Assembly: GCA_029945375.1 (NCBI GenBank)
Contig: CM057065.1
Span: forward strand, 1,178,001-1,242,000
Direction: 5' to 3'
DNA length: 64,000 nt
Source of the DNA: Agaricus subrufescens
Lineage: Eukaryota; Basidiomycota; Agaricomycetes; Agaricales; Agaricaceae
Positions 24,908 to 36,240 of the stretch are shown here, piece by piece; positions within the stretch are counted from its first letter, which is position 1; each line of letters starts with the position of its first letter. A model generated the notes under the pieces. The model saw only the letters and a list, made by a program, of their open reading frames with translations, did no database searches and had not been told where the DNA came from. The position numbers and the translations under genes are program-made.

Positions 24908-27267
24908 TCAAAACCACTCCATATTCAAATCTTCCTCCTCAAATTCTGGGAGATCCTCATCCAACGAAAATGTTTGTCCTATCATGTTGTAATGACTACG
25001 GGCAGTAAACTTCGAAGTCTTCTTCATCACGGCAGCCTGATTTCTCAACTCCTCCTCCTCATCAAAAGACCCTGTAAACATGTCCTCCACCGTATAACCA
25101 AATTTGGATTTCAAAAACTGGAGAAAGAAGAGAACTTCGCGAGGGCTGTATGCCTTATGTTGGTGGAGACCCTCTTCAACCAGCTTACCCTCAATCATGC
25201 ATTTCGCCTTCCATGTCTTCCACATGACGAATCCAGCTAGGGCGACTTTTTCATGGCAGCCACAATGGAAATGATTGGGAGGGCGGCAGATTTCCGTTTT
25301 GGCATTAGGGTTCTGATTTCGGGGCAGCGCGGTCCCCCAGATTTTGGTTGGCCCTTCGAGATTGTCAACATGGGATACGAGTTTTCGGTTCAGCATGACA
25401 TGTGCAATGCATAAATAGTTGTTGCTATGATTCTTCAACAACTCGATGGCGAGGTTGTAATCTGCAGTGGCAACATCTGGTAGGTAATTGGGGTCATATC
25501 GTATGAGTTCAATACCGGGAGGTGGCGGAGGGCGTGTATCTGAGCCTTTTGCATCCAGCCAGGCTTTAGCCCATGCTCGGTGAGCTTCTAAGATTGATTT
25601 GAGTGACAAATACACTTTAAAATAGAGAGGGGCTAACCTGGATTAGCCCATCGCTCACGCCTCTTCGCCAAATCATTGTTGAGGCGAGTGGCCTTGGCAA
25701 CAGAAAACTCAGACGCATGGTAATCTATAAATAAGTGTCAGTCACACGTTTGTTGACACATCACATCAATGATTGCACCTCCTTTCTTATTCTCATCTTC
25801 AGTATCCTCGCTCGCGCTATCACCATCTATGGGCACTACCATTTGACGTCCCCCACCTCGGAGACCCTTCTCCGAAATTTTGCCCTTTGAAGACTGCAAT
25901 TCCTTCTTTCTCTGAGCCTTGGTATCTCCATCTTGGCCTTTACCTTTTGTTGCTGTGGATTTGGTTCCTTGATGATGTGGTGCTATGGATTCCGGCTCAA
26001 CTGTGGGACTGATGTTGCTAGATTGTTGAGTGGGTTGGGTCACTGGCACCCCTGTCACGCTGGTCTCCTCGGACTCATCATGGAAAATGTCAGGGTCACC
26101 ATCGACCTTGTCATTCTCGGAAACTTCAACATATCGTAGTTCTGAGTATCGATAAATTTAGCATCGTTGACAATAAATAATAATTGAAACTAACTTTTAA
26201 CGGGCCAGGCGCCCTTGACAAATCTTCCTTTGAATAAATGCTGCTGTAAATCTGCTTCTAATTTGAAGTCAGGGAGTGTAACACAGGGAGAAACACGACT
26301 TACTATCTTCAATGGTAATCAAGGTCAGATCCATCTCTTTGTCCTCACTCTCACTTTCACTTCGGTCGATGCGCTTGAACGAGGTTGAGTGATTCTCAGA
26401 AACTATTGCTTGGACAGCGTTTGGATCAGAGGGAGCTGCAAAGCCTGAGGCGAATACGTCTGACTGAAGTGCTTCAGGTGCACCCATGGCAGCTTCAGAA
26501 GGGACCACAACCATCGCATCCTGAAGCGATGCGTTGGGTGCTTCAGGGGATGGAAAGGGCGTGGGACCAATCGGTAGGGCATTGACTGCCGACGAGATGC
26601 CACCGCCGGCAACACTGGATGACAAGTTGAGTTCTTCAGCATCCCCAGCAGATACATTCGGGGGGATTGTGGCTTGATTGACCGTGATGGAATCAACGAC
26701 CTAGGACATTGTTATCTTCAGGTGAATCTTGTTTCTGAATATAATATAACCTTACCATATCAGTGTTCGACTCTTGCACCGGAGTTACTTGATCAGCTGC
26801 CTACACAGACGTTAGTAATGTAAAGTCCTGGTTAAATCATCGACTAACCGCTGGTTGAGTTACATTGCTGACATCAAGCGAATGCAGATCATCCAAAGGC
26901 GCCTGTTGTAGGTCATCAGTTTCATGGAACGTCATACCGTGAAACTAAACTTACTGGTTGAGAAGCGGGAGCCTCCTTGAGCTTCTTCTCAGTGTAAGTG
27001 AGTCGACGTTTTGCCCCCGTAATTAACTTTTGCAGTTTCACTTTTTTAGCTGCACGAGCATTCGTCAGTAATGACAGAAGGACAGTTGTTAGATCTACTT
27101 ACTGCCGGAGCCTCGAGCTGGTTGAGAGTCTTTCAAGTCAACCATTTCAGACTCATACTTGCTGAGTTCTGCAACAATTTCCGTGACCTTTTCCTGAAGG
27201 AGCTGAGTTTCTATAGCCACATCAGCGCCTTTTAACGCTAGCAAGATGGCTGTCACTCACGGGACAT
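24908..27267 (-). CDS. KDZ cargo gene A: protein of unknown function with coiled-coil N-terminus
   Basis: I do not recognise the family. ATG 27267; about ten exons, each joined by short GT-AG introns with consistent phases; stop at 24908; roughly 620 residues. The N-terminus (QLLQEKVTEIVAELSKYESE) looks like a coiled coil, followed by a basic stretch (KKVKLQKLITGAKRR). The centre is acidic and Ser/Pro-rich and looks disordered. The C-terminal 230 residues, mostly encoded by 24908 to about 25590, form a likely globular domain with DYHASEFSVAK, HRAWAKAWLDAKG, a Cys/His cluster (HFHCGCHEK) and AYSPREVLFFLQFL, ending in an acidic tail. It lies between the left subterminal array and the rest of the cargo, transcribed away from the transposase. 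It could be a DNA-binding partner or a passenger gene. Confidence 0.65.
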
Positions 27268-28609
27268 TTCTTTGCAAGCTAATGCTCTGAGTTAAGTTCT
27301 AGCTGACGGCGGATACCAGAACGGTACAACAATTCTGCGAGTGGGTGGGTTTTTGTAGGGGACACCGGAACGGCACGGCAATTCTGCGAATGGTAGCGGC
27401 CGTAATTGCAATTCTGGACCGGCAAATGATGACTGAATGCTGTGCTATTTGGGAACTGGAGGTGCGTAGAACGTTGTTCACTGTCTTTTGAGAAACCGAA
27501 ATGTTGAATACTTCATCTCTCTTGTGCCATTATGTGTATCAGCATGAAGCACACTAACGACTTCCATTTGAGCCACTGAGCTTCTCCACAAGCGTGAAAG
27601 CGAACGTGCATTCCCAGCTTGCACTGTGTAGTTGAAAAGGGGTCCAAAATCTCATGAAATCTATTTCCAATCAATAGCAATTGGAGCCGCAATAGGAGGT
27701 ATACGTACCAGGAAAACCATAGAGCGTGCACAAACGAGAGAAAGACTTCACCCTATAGGCAGGTAGTAATGCGTGAGCTATCCGGAGCCTTGACAGCACT
27801 ATAAAGCGCATATAATGTCAATATATGGTATGTTGTAAGCCCGACGCACAGATGATAGACTTGAATGTTGACTGGGAAGGGTCACTACTGCGTAGGGGTA
27901 GTACTAGAGTACTGCCCCTTCGATCTTTATATCCTAATAGAACGATCCATGAGCTAGAATAGAACATATAGGGGCTGCAAAGGGCAGAGGGCATAGGACT
28001 TTGGCGGAGAGAGGCGAACGTTCTCTCATGAGTCATTCTATTTGACGTTGTTTGCCTGCCTCCTATCACTGCCGCCATCAGTTGTATAAAAACATACCCA
28101 GACATGACAACGCTTCTTCCTTTAGTTCCCTCACCTCTGCCGTCCTCAAACATTGTCAAAGTCTATCTCTGTGTAATGCCGAGCGCCCGCGGTATGCTAT
28201 GAGTGTGACCGAGATCTTGGGTGAGTCGGCCCTGGGCAAGAGGCTTGGGACTCCCTTCAGTTATTATCAGGCTTTTTTGAGCACGATATGAAGGTACTTC
28301 GCTTGGCTTCTGCCAGCGTGTTTCCCTGCATGATGCTAGCTCCAGCGTTCTCGATGGACTGGTCTTTGCGGCGAGACAAACTTTGGGAACTGGGGGAATT
28401 GCAAAGTACGTGTATCTTGTCTTCCCTGCCGAACTCTAGCTCAACCCAACTCGTACGAGTTTATATAGACCGACCTTCCTGCTGGTACCGTGATCGTACA
28501 TATCAGCTATACCGGGCTTGCGGAGAAAGGACCTCAATGCCGGTGAGAACTAACTCATTATTTATCCTACAATCCTACGCCCAATCAAGAGATCTAACTC
28601 GAAGTGGCA
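27268..28609. other. KDZ interior without a supported gene
   Basis: Near 27300-27430 a partial repeat (GGAACGGCACGGCAATTCTGCGA and relatives) occurs two or three times. At 28084 a TATAAAAA box lies about 20 bp before an ATG at 28105, and splice-like sites follow up to the exon-intron repeats at 28610. I cannot build a convincing protein from it. Confidence 0.35.
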
Positions 28610-29070
28610 GAGACCATTCCCGCTGTCTTATCACGTCCGCACAGGTAAGTTTTCGGTTATAACTTCGCACATACAACACATACACACAGTCACCAGATAT
28701 ACCTGCGAGTATCCTCCATTCCCGCTGTCTTATCGCGTCCGCTCAGGTAAGTGTTTGGTTAAAACTTTGCACATACCACACGCACACAGAGTCACCAGAT
28801 ATACCTGTGAATGTCCTCCATTCCCGCTGTCTTATCACGTCCGCTCAGGTAAGTGCCTGGTTAAAACTTTGCACATACCACGCATACACCCAGTCACCAG
28901 ATTTGTGAATATCCTCCATACCCGCTGTCTTATCACGTCTGCTAAGGTAAGCCTTTGGTTAAAACATCACACATACAAGGCCTTTACTCTCTCTGCAGAT
29001 ACCCACGAATATCCTTCATTCGCCCTGTCTTTGCCGGATAGCCCATGGCTTTGCTTGTCCGCTCTGTTAA
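28610..29070 (+). repeat. Tandem repeat of an exon-intron unit, about 100 bp, four to five copies
   Basis: The core CGCTGTCTTATCACGTCCGC starts at 28621, 28723, 28825 and 28923, with a decayed copy near 29023: spacings 102, 102, 98 and about 100. Each unit carries a strong donor (CAGGTAAGT), about 45 bp of intron-like sequence, and an acceptor-like CACCAG, so each unit equals one 50-nt exon plus one 52-nt intron. Because 50 is not a multiple of three, each added exon shifts the frame. Confidence 0.75.
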
Positions 29071-29269
29071 GTGTTTAATTCTCAAGTTGAACTCCATTCT
29101 AATACAATGACATTAGCTTGTATTCAGGTTCCCCGCTCCAGCCAAGATAAGTGCCTTGTCAAATTTCAATTTCCTCCCATACTGATTTTAGGCATGCTCT
29201 ACATTATAGATAATGTCTTCGTTTCAAATGCTCTTATGTACTTGCTCTTTATTTTACATGTAGATTGTA

Positions 29270-29320
29270 GACTTGGAACGTAGATTGGTGGTGGATCCCC
29301 ACCAATCTACGTCCCAAGTC
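29270..29320. other. Long hairpin (22-bp arms)
   Basis: Arms 29270-29291 and 29299-29320 are complementary at 21 of 22 positions (core ACGTAGATTGGTGG), with a 7-base loop TGGATCC. It could be a foldback transcript or the scar of an inverted duplication. No nearby gene explains it. Confidence 0.75.
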
Positions 29321-29402
29321 GTTGTAGATACATTTTTTGAAACTGTTTGTATCATCATAATTTTGTGGTAGATAAGCATGTTGTAAAAAGCCGTTTATGT
29401 TT

Positions 29403-29520
29403 CACCCCTGTGTGTGCCGCATGTTTAAGGCACGCCGACGTCCTGTGTTCGACCCTTGTGTGTACCGCATGGTCAAGGCACGCCAACACTGCGTGTTTGA
29501 CCCCTGTTTGTTGCTCATAC
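29403..29520 (+). repeat. Short direct repeat, about 51 bp, two and a half copies
   Basis: Units centred on TGTGTGCCGCATG..AAGGCACGCC and its relative TGTGTACCGCATGGTCAAGGC, with a partial third copy ending at a diverged GACCCCTGTTTG. The stretch has no coding meaning that I can see. Confidence 0.55.
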
Positions 29521-29608
29521 GTAGTAAGACTTGCCTGCCATGCATGTACGAAGGGCTGTCAAACAAAGGTGCATGAATGAACTAATGAAGACGTACCTCG
29601 TGAAAGGA

Positions 29609-29914
29609 TTATCTATCATGTCTCTTACCAGACATCGACAGTGTGGAAGAGTGCAGTACAAGAACCACTAACGCATCTGGCTCAGTAATGCAGAAATTTC
29701 CCCGAAGAATAGGATCGAGGAGGAAGTCTTGGAAGGGCGTCTGATAGAATTGTAGCTGAACTTGATCAGCATCTCGTGGCTCAGGTATATTCGTGACGGA
29801 GTCAAGGCCACGCGCAGCGGCGTAAAACGTTTGTTGGTCAAGGGGAAAAAAGTGGGTTAGTGCCTGGGACGAGTCAAGATCATGCCTTCGATAGACTTTA
29901 TCTCGATCTAGCAT
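29609..29914 (-). pseudogene. NLR-type fragment inside the KDZ transposon
   Basis: An open frame containing LQFYQTPFQDFLLDPILRG, which resembles the end of the NACHT winged-helix region in agaricomycete NLRs (HxSFxDFLxDPxRS pattern). It does not match the array NLRs closely (they have HKSFIDYL), so it comes from a different NLR subfamily. It has no NACHT motifs next to it. It may be a captured host fragment or residue of an older insertion. Confidence 0.5.
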
Positions 29915-30262
29915 ACCTCAGTGTGCATCAGTCGTCAATAGAGCAGTCCCTGCGCCTGCCACCACTGCATATGCATAAGGCGAAGGCGAAGGCGACTGTG
30001 ATGTATAGATATTCAGGTTAGCGTCTGGCGTGGTGGGACAGTGTGCTCTTATCGAGCTGTCCAGAGCGGTTGAAAAACAAGGCCAGCTTAGGACAGAAAC
30101 GAACAGACCCGACTTGGGAGCTAATAACATCCGGTCTTCCTTACCTCGACGCCGTGGTCCACGAGGTCCTCCATCTCCATCCTCCAGTAACTGAAACTAC
30201 ACCCGCGTAGTACGTATTCCAAGTCTAAGTATTACTCTCATTCACCGTTCCCTCTGCAGGCT

Positions 30263-30535
30263 ATAGAAGACGATGTCATCCTCTTCACTACACCCATCAA
30301 TGCTTCAAACGGTTCAACCGCAGACAAACTCTCCATAACCAAAGGCACCATAATTACTTCACCCATCGGATATCTTAATATAGATATTCATGTTAGCGAT
30401 GTCTTCAAGTTGAAAAGTGTTGTGATCGCTGTATACGCTTATGACCTTAACGTGTACGTCTGTCATCAGTCTGTGAACGGACAGCACCACTCTGATGTTA
30501 CGTTCACTGGAGGTATACAACATCATACAACGCGC
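30263..30535 (+). pseudogene. Open exon-like segment, unknown
   Basis: About 90 codons without a stop after a CTCTGCAG acceptor-like site, reading EDDVILFTTPINASNGS and further on VNGQHHSDVTFTGG. There is no ATG and no convincing partner exon. It could be a fragment of a gene carried by the transposon. Confidence 0.25.
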
Positions 30536-30677
30536 AAGGTCCGCTGCTACCGTTCCTTAATTGTTTCTTAAAATATTGGCAATTCAAAGAGGGTAGTCCA
30601 TATACCTAACAGGCGGATTATTTATGACATATACATCAATACAAAACAATAAGAGATTCTATTTAGTCCTAAGCTAG

Positions 30678-31959
30678 TCAATTAGGTTGAGATTGGCTGG
30701 CTAAACTAGTTTTCAGAGCCTCTAGCTCCGATAACAATGTCTGGTTGGCCCTCCTCGTTGCTACCAATTCGGCTTCTGTAGTCATAACAACATTTTCGCT
30801 GGCCGCTAACTGCTCCTCGACTTGGGCTCGTGCTCTCTCTGAAGCTTCCAGGTTTTGCGTGAGAGCCATTGCAGTTGACCGTTTCGCTATGACCAACTGC
30901 ATCATTAAAGATTGAAAGCGGTTAACCAGGTTGGCACATTGGTCAAAACCCTCTCTCCTCAAGCGTTCAGAGGCAAAGTGAATCGATGCAGATGATCCGG
31001 TGGCTTGCTGAGCCAATATGAGTACATAGGCATCAGTTTCGAGAGCCAATCTTTCAGCCTGCTTGTCAAAACGTCAGAGCATGCTCAACGACTTCGCGTG
31101 TGTACCTTAAACTTGCCCTGGCAATGACCACCGGTATTTTGCGATTGTACCTTGTAGTTGCCGAGGAAGCATCCAACATCGGCCTTCGTTTTGCATTCTG
31201 CCGCACCACCTCTGACCTATGTTAGTTCTTTGCTTAGGTGTAAAGAGACAATCGACGACGCACTGTATTCGGTATTCCCCCTCATCACACCATCCACGAG
31301 ACCGTACAGTGCCGCCTTCTGTGCTACTGTTAGCCGTTTGCCTGTTTTTCTCCCTACACTATCTAACTCATCACCAGCACCTTCATCGTCCTGGTTCTCT
31401 TCTTCGACGATGTCAGCCATATCAGGGATAGAGTCCGGGATTGGAGCTCGAGATGGCTCATCAACCAGCAGAGCTGGATCGATTGCGATCTCATGAGCTT
31501 CAGTTGCAGTCGGTATGGTTACATGGTCGGCCGGTGCGGGTGTGTAGTGGTTGATTGAACCGTTGTATGGTTGGACGTATTCCTGGTGGATCACCTGCGC
31601 CTGACAGTGAGCGATGCCTTCGCAAAAGGTGGTAGAAGAGAACGAAACTGTGGGTATGTGTGTGCTGGCATGGAGACCGGCTAGTCCTACTTGTGGCACA
31701 CTAGCCGGTGGTTGAGTAACTGGTTCACGAACATCCTCAATAGTCTGAGCGTGGTACTTAGTTAATCAATGACGTATACATGCCTGGTTCACCGCACCTG
31801 TGGGTTTTGTACAGCCCTGCGTCGCTCAGAGCAGCGACACGTGGCCTTCAACAGGTTGTTAGGACAGACACAACATCTTCTGGGCGCCCGAGCTGAGGTC
31901 ACAGCAGCTGTGGCTGTTCCAGACTGCCTGGTAGACTTCCTCCGTGCAGCTGGTGACAT
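30678..31959 (-). CDS. KDZ partner gene B: basic Cys-rich N-terminus and C-terminal coiled coil
   Basis: Family not recognised. I place the start at ATG 31959 (MSPAARRKSTRQSG). Exon 1 is 31959-31798, with a cysteine cluster (CCVCPNNLLKATCRC), and joins 31744 across a 53-nt intron with a clear GTTAATCAA-type branch region. Exon 2 runs to about 31270 and contains an acidic stretch (DIVEEENQDDEGAGDELD). One or two short exons near 31130-31210 (ECKTKADVGCFLGNYK) lead to the last exon, about 31060-30678, which encodes AERLALETDAYVLILAQQ and a long coiled coil rich in Glu, Ala and Leu. The gene is divergent from the KDZ transposase, with 117 bp between the ATGs, which points to a shared promoter and a role in transposition. 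Internal junctions around 31130-31270 are uncertain. Confidence 0.6.
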
Positions 31960-32076
31960 CAAGAACCAGGTCAAGAACACGAGAACTGGGGTTTGTCAGA
32001 CATCACTAGGTGAGTATGACAATACTGTGCGTATGGTTTGAATGCCTTACAAAAATTTTTGCATCTCCCCATCATC
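31960..32076. promoter_or_regulatory. Bidirectional promoter between gene B and the KDZ transposase
   Basis: Only 117 bp separate the two predicted start codons on opposite strands. I see no clear TATA box; the assignment is positional. Confidence 0.5.
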
Positions 32077-35000
32077 ATGCGTACTCCGATCCCTCGTCGA
32101 CTTCTGACCCCTCCTCCTGGCACGCATATCGTGCTGCAACGCCCTTCTGATATACCACGCCGTTCTACTGTAGAAGGGGAAGAGCCAGAGCCGGTCCTCA
32201 AGCCCTCGCCCCAGAAAAAACGGCGCCTGGTAGTCTCCTTGCACTCCCCATCATCATCCAAGTCAAGTAGTCCCTCCAAGCGGGCAAAGCCATCCAAGAC
32301 CACACAAGATAATGCTGAGGCGCCATATGAGTGGCAGAGAGAGTTTTTCGATAATGAAGCCTGGAACGAGGTGGATGTAGACTGGGACGTGAGGGAAAGA
32401 GAGCCTGCTGTGGACACGATCCCTCAACCACTTGACGAGATCAACTCTACAAACACCTATGATCTGTTTGCAGAAGCGGTCATGACAGAGGCAATACCTT
32501 TCTTTCAGCTTGCTCCTGAGCTGTATGTTGTTACGGGTTGGGATTCTAAGCAGGGAAGGAGAACAGTAAGTGATCAGTCACTCTTGCGGGCTTCATGTTT
32601 TGACTTACCGTTCTGAAGCACTACTGGTACCATGTACAGATGGATCGAAACGAAAGCGGCCACCTAATTCCGGTGTGCTACTGTCCCACAGCGAAAGAAA
32701 AGGAGACATGCGTGCATCAACGTTACCTCGCTGAAGAGGGACCATTGAACAGTCCTGTACCTGATGGTTAGTCCACGTTCCCTTCTCAACTGCATGCTCT
32801 TATTCCGATTCCAAGGCCTTATCGAGCCGGTTATCCTGTTCTGGAGGGATGTCGTTGAAGATGGATATATGAATCTCTTCTCGGTTTCAGTCGATGGCCC
32901 GGCTTCTATAGCAAAGAACAGAGCAGTCGTGACGTATATCGGTGCTGACACTGGCTTTGGCATCTGGCAATGCTCGCGAGATGGGATGAATGGCTGCGCG
33001 CATGTAACAAAGTGCCAGCTTTATCTGGGTCAACTTCTCACAGCAAGTCATGGAGATAATGATTACAGTGTGGTGATAACAGGTGACGTGGCAAGCAATC
33101 TTTCGAAATGTCAACTAATAGTTGTCCCAGAACATGTCCGTGAAGAGTCGTTGGTTCGGGGAAACCAACGATGCATATCGTATCTACCGATAATGGTCTC
33201 CCACTGGGCACGAATACCCACAGATCCTGTGCTTTATGATGAGCCGCCACCAGTGGACAAGGTCCCCAACCCCATTATACTAACAGACTCCTCGCGATGC
33301 AGTTGCGGCCATCCTTTTCATCATGATTCTGGTGTCTTTGAAAAAGACTGTACCGTTTATACTTTACTCAGGCCTATTTCGACTCGTATTCAACTCCTGA
33401 AGTGCCCTATTTGCAAAACTATCCGCTACTCAAGTAAGGCTATCGGTCCCGATTGTCGCGAACTAGGCATCTTCAACTACAACAATGCCTTACTCTTCTC
33501 CCATGACCTCCTCGATGAATATACCTCTGCCTTCACGTCTTCAGAAACACCCTTCAGTGCATGGATCAAGGTTGTTGTAAGGAGATATCAGAAATGGTCT
33601 TCACCTGGTGGTCTACAGCCTTCGTTCGTGGATGAATCTGTTTTCAGGAAAGTATGGTTTGGGTATGTTGATCTGTTGGATCTTTCTGGAGATATGGTAT
33701 GCCCTCGATGTGGCCCTAGTCCCGAGACGATCATCTGGGATGGTATAACTTTAGCATATGGTAAGAAACGGGTCCTGGATACTATTTATCCCCCAACATC
33801 AAAACACCATGATGCTATTTCCCGAGATCAGCGTTATCCCAAGAACCAGTGTTTCATTCAGGATACTCATTTGCGGAAACAACTTTCATCGCTCACAAGT
33901 GTGCCACTTTCCCTTCATGCTATCTTAACAAAAGATTACAATGTAAGTCATTTGAATTGACTGGTTTCCCTGATTTTAACAAGAATATAGGCCCCCCGTG
34001 ATATGCCAATTGATGTTAACATCATTGACACTGTGATTCAAAAACTTCATCAAATTGAGGAAGTAATTGAACTCACCGGGGAGAAATGTGGGGGCTTACA
34101 GCCTCTTTTAATCAAGTATTATAGCTCTTCACAACTTCAGGCAAAGGGAGAGCCTGCTGTAGAGGTGAGAAAGTTTTTTTCACAGGTATGTCTTTTGTGA
34201 ATTACTATGATTGATACATGTAACTCTAAACTGTTCTAGATATCAACAAGCGAGTCATCTGTTCAAATCATCAATCGACCTGCATTGAAGGCACTGGAAA
34301 TCTTTCTTAATGCCCCTTCACATGAAACATTGCCCCGACTTTCCCCTATCCCTTGCCTATATCACCTGGCACTTCATCAGTGGAGGCAAAATCAGCAAAT
34401 CACTTCTGAATTGCTTACAGCCTTTGAATGGATAAAGAGAAGAGTGGTTGATGTCCTTCAAGATTCTATACCACATGACTCTCCACCCATATTTGATCCT
34501 GGTGTTGTTGTTGATGGTGGATGGAAGACGGTATTGTTTTGTTGCATATCTGTATAGATGTATATACTGATTTTTTTGGTTAGAGTGGCTGCAAATACAG
34601 CCTGCCACAGATACGACATAGACCACAATATCCAAATATGCCAAGTGATATATCCAAGGAGCCCAAGGAGCGAGGTGGTTTATGTAACAAGTTTTACAGT
34701 GAATATGGTGAGAACAAACTCACAGGAGGTATCATGGCTGCTTGGTGCAGTCATAGCATCTGCTATGGCTTTCACTTTATTCCAGAAAGTGAAGGTCGGA
34801 ACGATGTTTTTTCTGCCCTTGTCACACGGTGGCCCAAGGCTCCAAAGTATGTGATTTATGACTTTGCATGCCAGCTAGGGCCATATTGTCGTGCAAGAGA
34901 GCCCGAGTTCTTTGCAGACACAACTTTCCTTATTGATGACTTCCATGCCCTTGGACACACTCGATGTTCTACTGCATTTTTTCTCAAAACATATGCTCAG

Positions 35001-35165
35001 ACACAGCCAGTGCTTGGGAGAATAAACTCAAGTGCTGCAGAATGTGGTAATGGTGGGCTAGCAAAGATTCGAAAATCTGTTCGGTATATGGGGCAGGATA
35101 GGGCTATTCTGTATACATCAGTTTTCATCTCAATTTGGAATCACCTAAAGATAATGAAAATGTAA
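32077..35165 (+). CDS. KDZ-family transposase
   Basis: Likely the transposase of the 13.2-kb element. Exons 32077-32565, 32640-32766, 32816-33942, 33991-34185, 34240-34530 and 34584-35165 give 936 residues with every phase consistent. The start MRTPIPRRLLTPPPG follows a GTG-only upstream extension. The N-terminus is basic and disordered. Zinc-binding CxC-type segments follow (GHLIPVCYCPTAKEKETC; CSCGHPFHHDSG; LKCPICKT; VCPRCGPSPETIIWDG). The RNase-H-like core lies in the last exon: GGIMAAWCSHSICYGFHFIP, EGRNDVFS, YDFACQLGPYC, DDFHALGH and SSAAECGNGG, with acidic residues where the family places its DDE triad. No stop or shift is seen, so it may be active. Gene B is divergent just upstream, and a 34-bp repeat array follows downstream. 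Confidence 0.88.
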
Positions 35166-35229
35166 TCTATGTAGTTCAATTTCTTTAAAGACACTTTGAT
35201 ACTTTCTTGGTTCAAAGCATACAAGGTTC

Positions 35230-36240
35230 AATATTAGCAGACAGGAGTACGACAGAACTGTTCTGTCTCTGCAGATGGGAGTACCACAGAACTCTTCTGC
35301 CTCTGCAGATGGGAGTACCACAGAACTGTTCTGCCTCTGCAGACGGGAGTACCACAGAACTCTTCTGCCTCTGCAGACGGGAGTACCACAGAACTCTTCT
35401 GACTCTGCAGACGGGAGTACCACAGAACTCTCCTGCCTCTGCAGACGGGAGTACCACAGAACTCTCCTGCCTCTGCAGACGGGAGTACCACAGAACTCTC
35501 CTGCCTCTGCAGATGGGAGTCTCCTGCCTCTGCAGATGGGAGTACCACAGAACTCTTCTGCCTCTGCAGACGGGAGTACCACAGAACTCTTCTGCCTCTG
35601 CAGACGGGAGTACCACAGAACTCTTCTGCCTCTGCAGATGGGAGTACCACAGAACTCTTCTGACTCTGCAGAACTCTCCTGCCTCTGCAGGCGGGAGTAC
35701 CACAGAACTCTCCTGCCTCTGCAGCAGAACTCTTCTGCCTCTGCAGACGGGAGTACCACAGAACTCTTCTGCCTCTGCAGATGGGAGTACCACAGAACTC
35801 TTCTGACTCTGCAGACAGGAATACCACAGAACTTTCCTGCCTCTGCAGACAGGAGTACCACAGAACTCTTCTGCCTCTGCAGATGGGAGTACCACAGAAC
35901 TCTTCTGCCTCTGCAGATGGGAGTACCACAGAACTCTTCTGCCTCTGCAGACAGGAGTACCACAGAACTCTTCTGCCTCTGCAGATGGGAGTACCACAGA
36001 ACTCTCCTGCCTCTGCAGATGGGAGTACCACAGAACTCTTCTGCCTCTGCAGACGGGAGTACCACAGAACTCTTCTGCCTCTGCATACAGGAGTACCACA
36101 GAACTCTTCTGCCTCTGCAGACAGGAGTACCACAGAACTGTTCTGCCTCTGCAGATGGGAGTACCACAGAACTCTCCTGCCTCTGCAGATGGGAGTACCA
36201 CAGAACTGTTCTGACTCTGCAGATAGGAGTACTACAGAAC
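35230..36240. repeat. 34-bp tandem array, about 30 copies, right subterminal region of the KDZ transposon
   Basis: Unit: GGGAGTACCACAGAACTCTT followed by CTGCCTCTGCAGAT/C. Each unit holds GAGTACCACAGAACTC, a relative of the palindrome in the left array, and a PstI-like CTGCAG. Because 3 x 34 bp equals 34 codons and the unit has few stops, long open frames appear in at least five of the six frames; none should be read as a gene. A few units are truncated or fused (for example near 35520 and 35670-35730). Confidence 0.92.

Noticed and set aside
28288..28662. A 124-codon plus frame before the exon-intron repeats
   Set aside because: It runs through splice-like sites, has no recognisable motif, and a coherent protein could not be built.
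28610..29070. A CRISPR-like spaced repeat
   Set aside because: Repeats are contiguous units with splice sites and no unique spacers, and the genome is eukaryotic.
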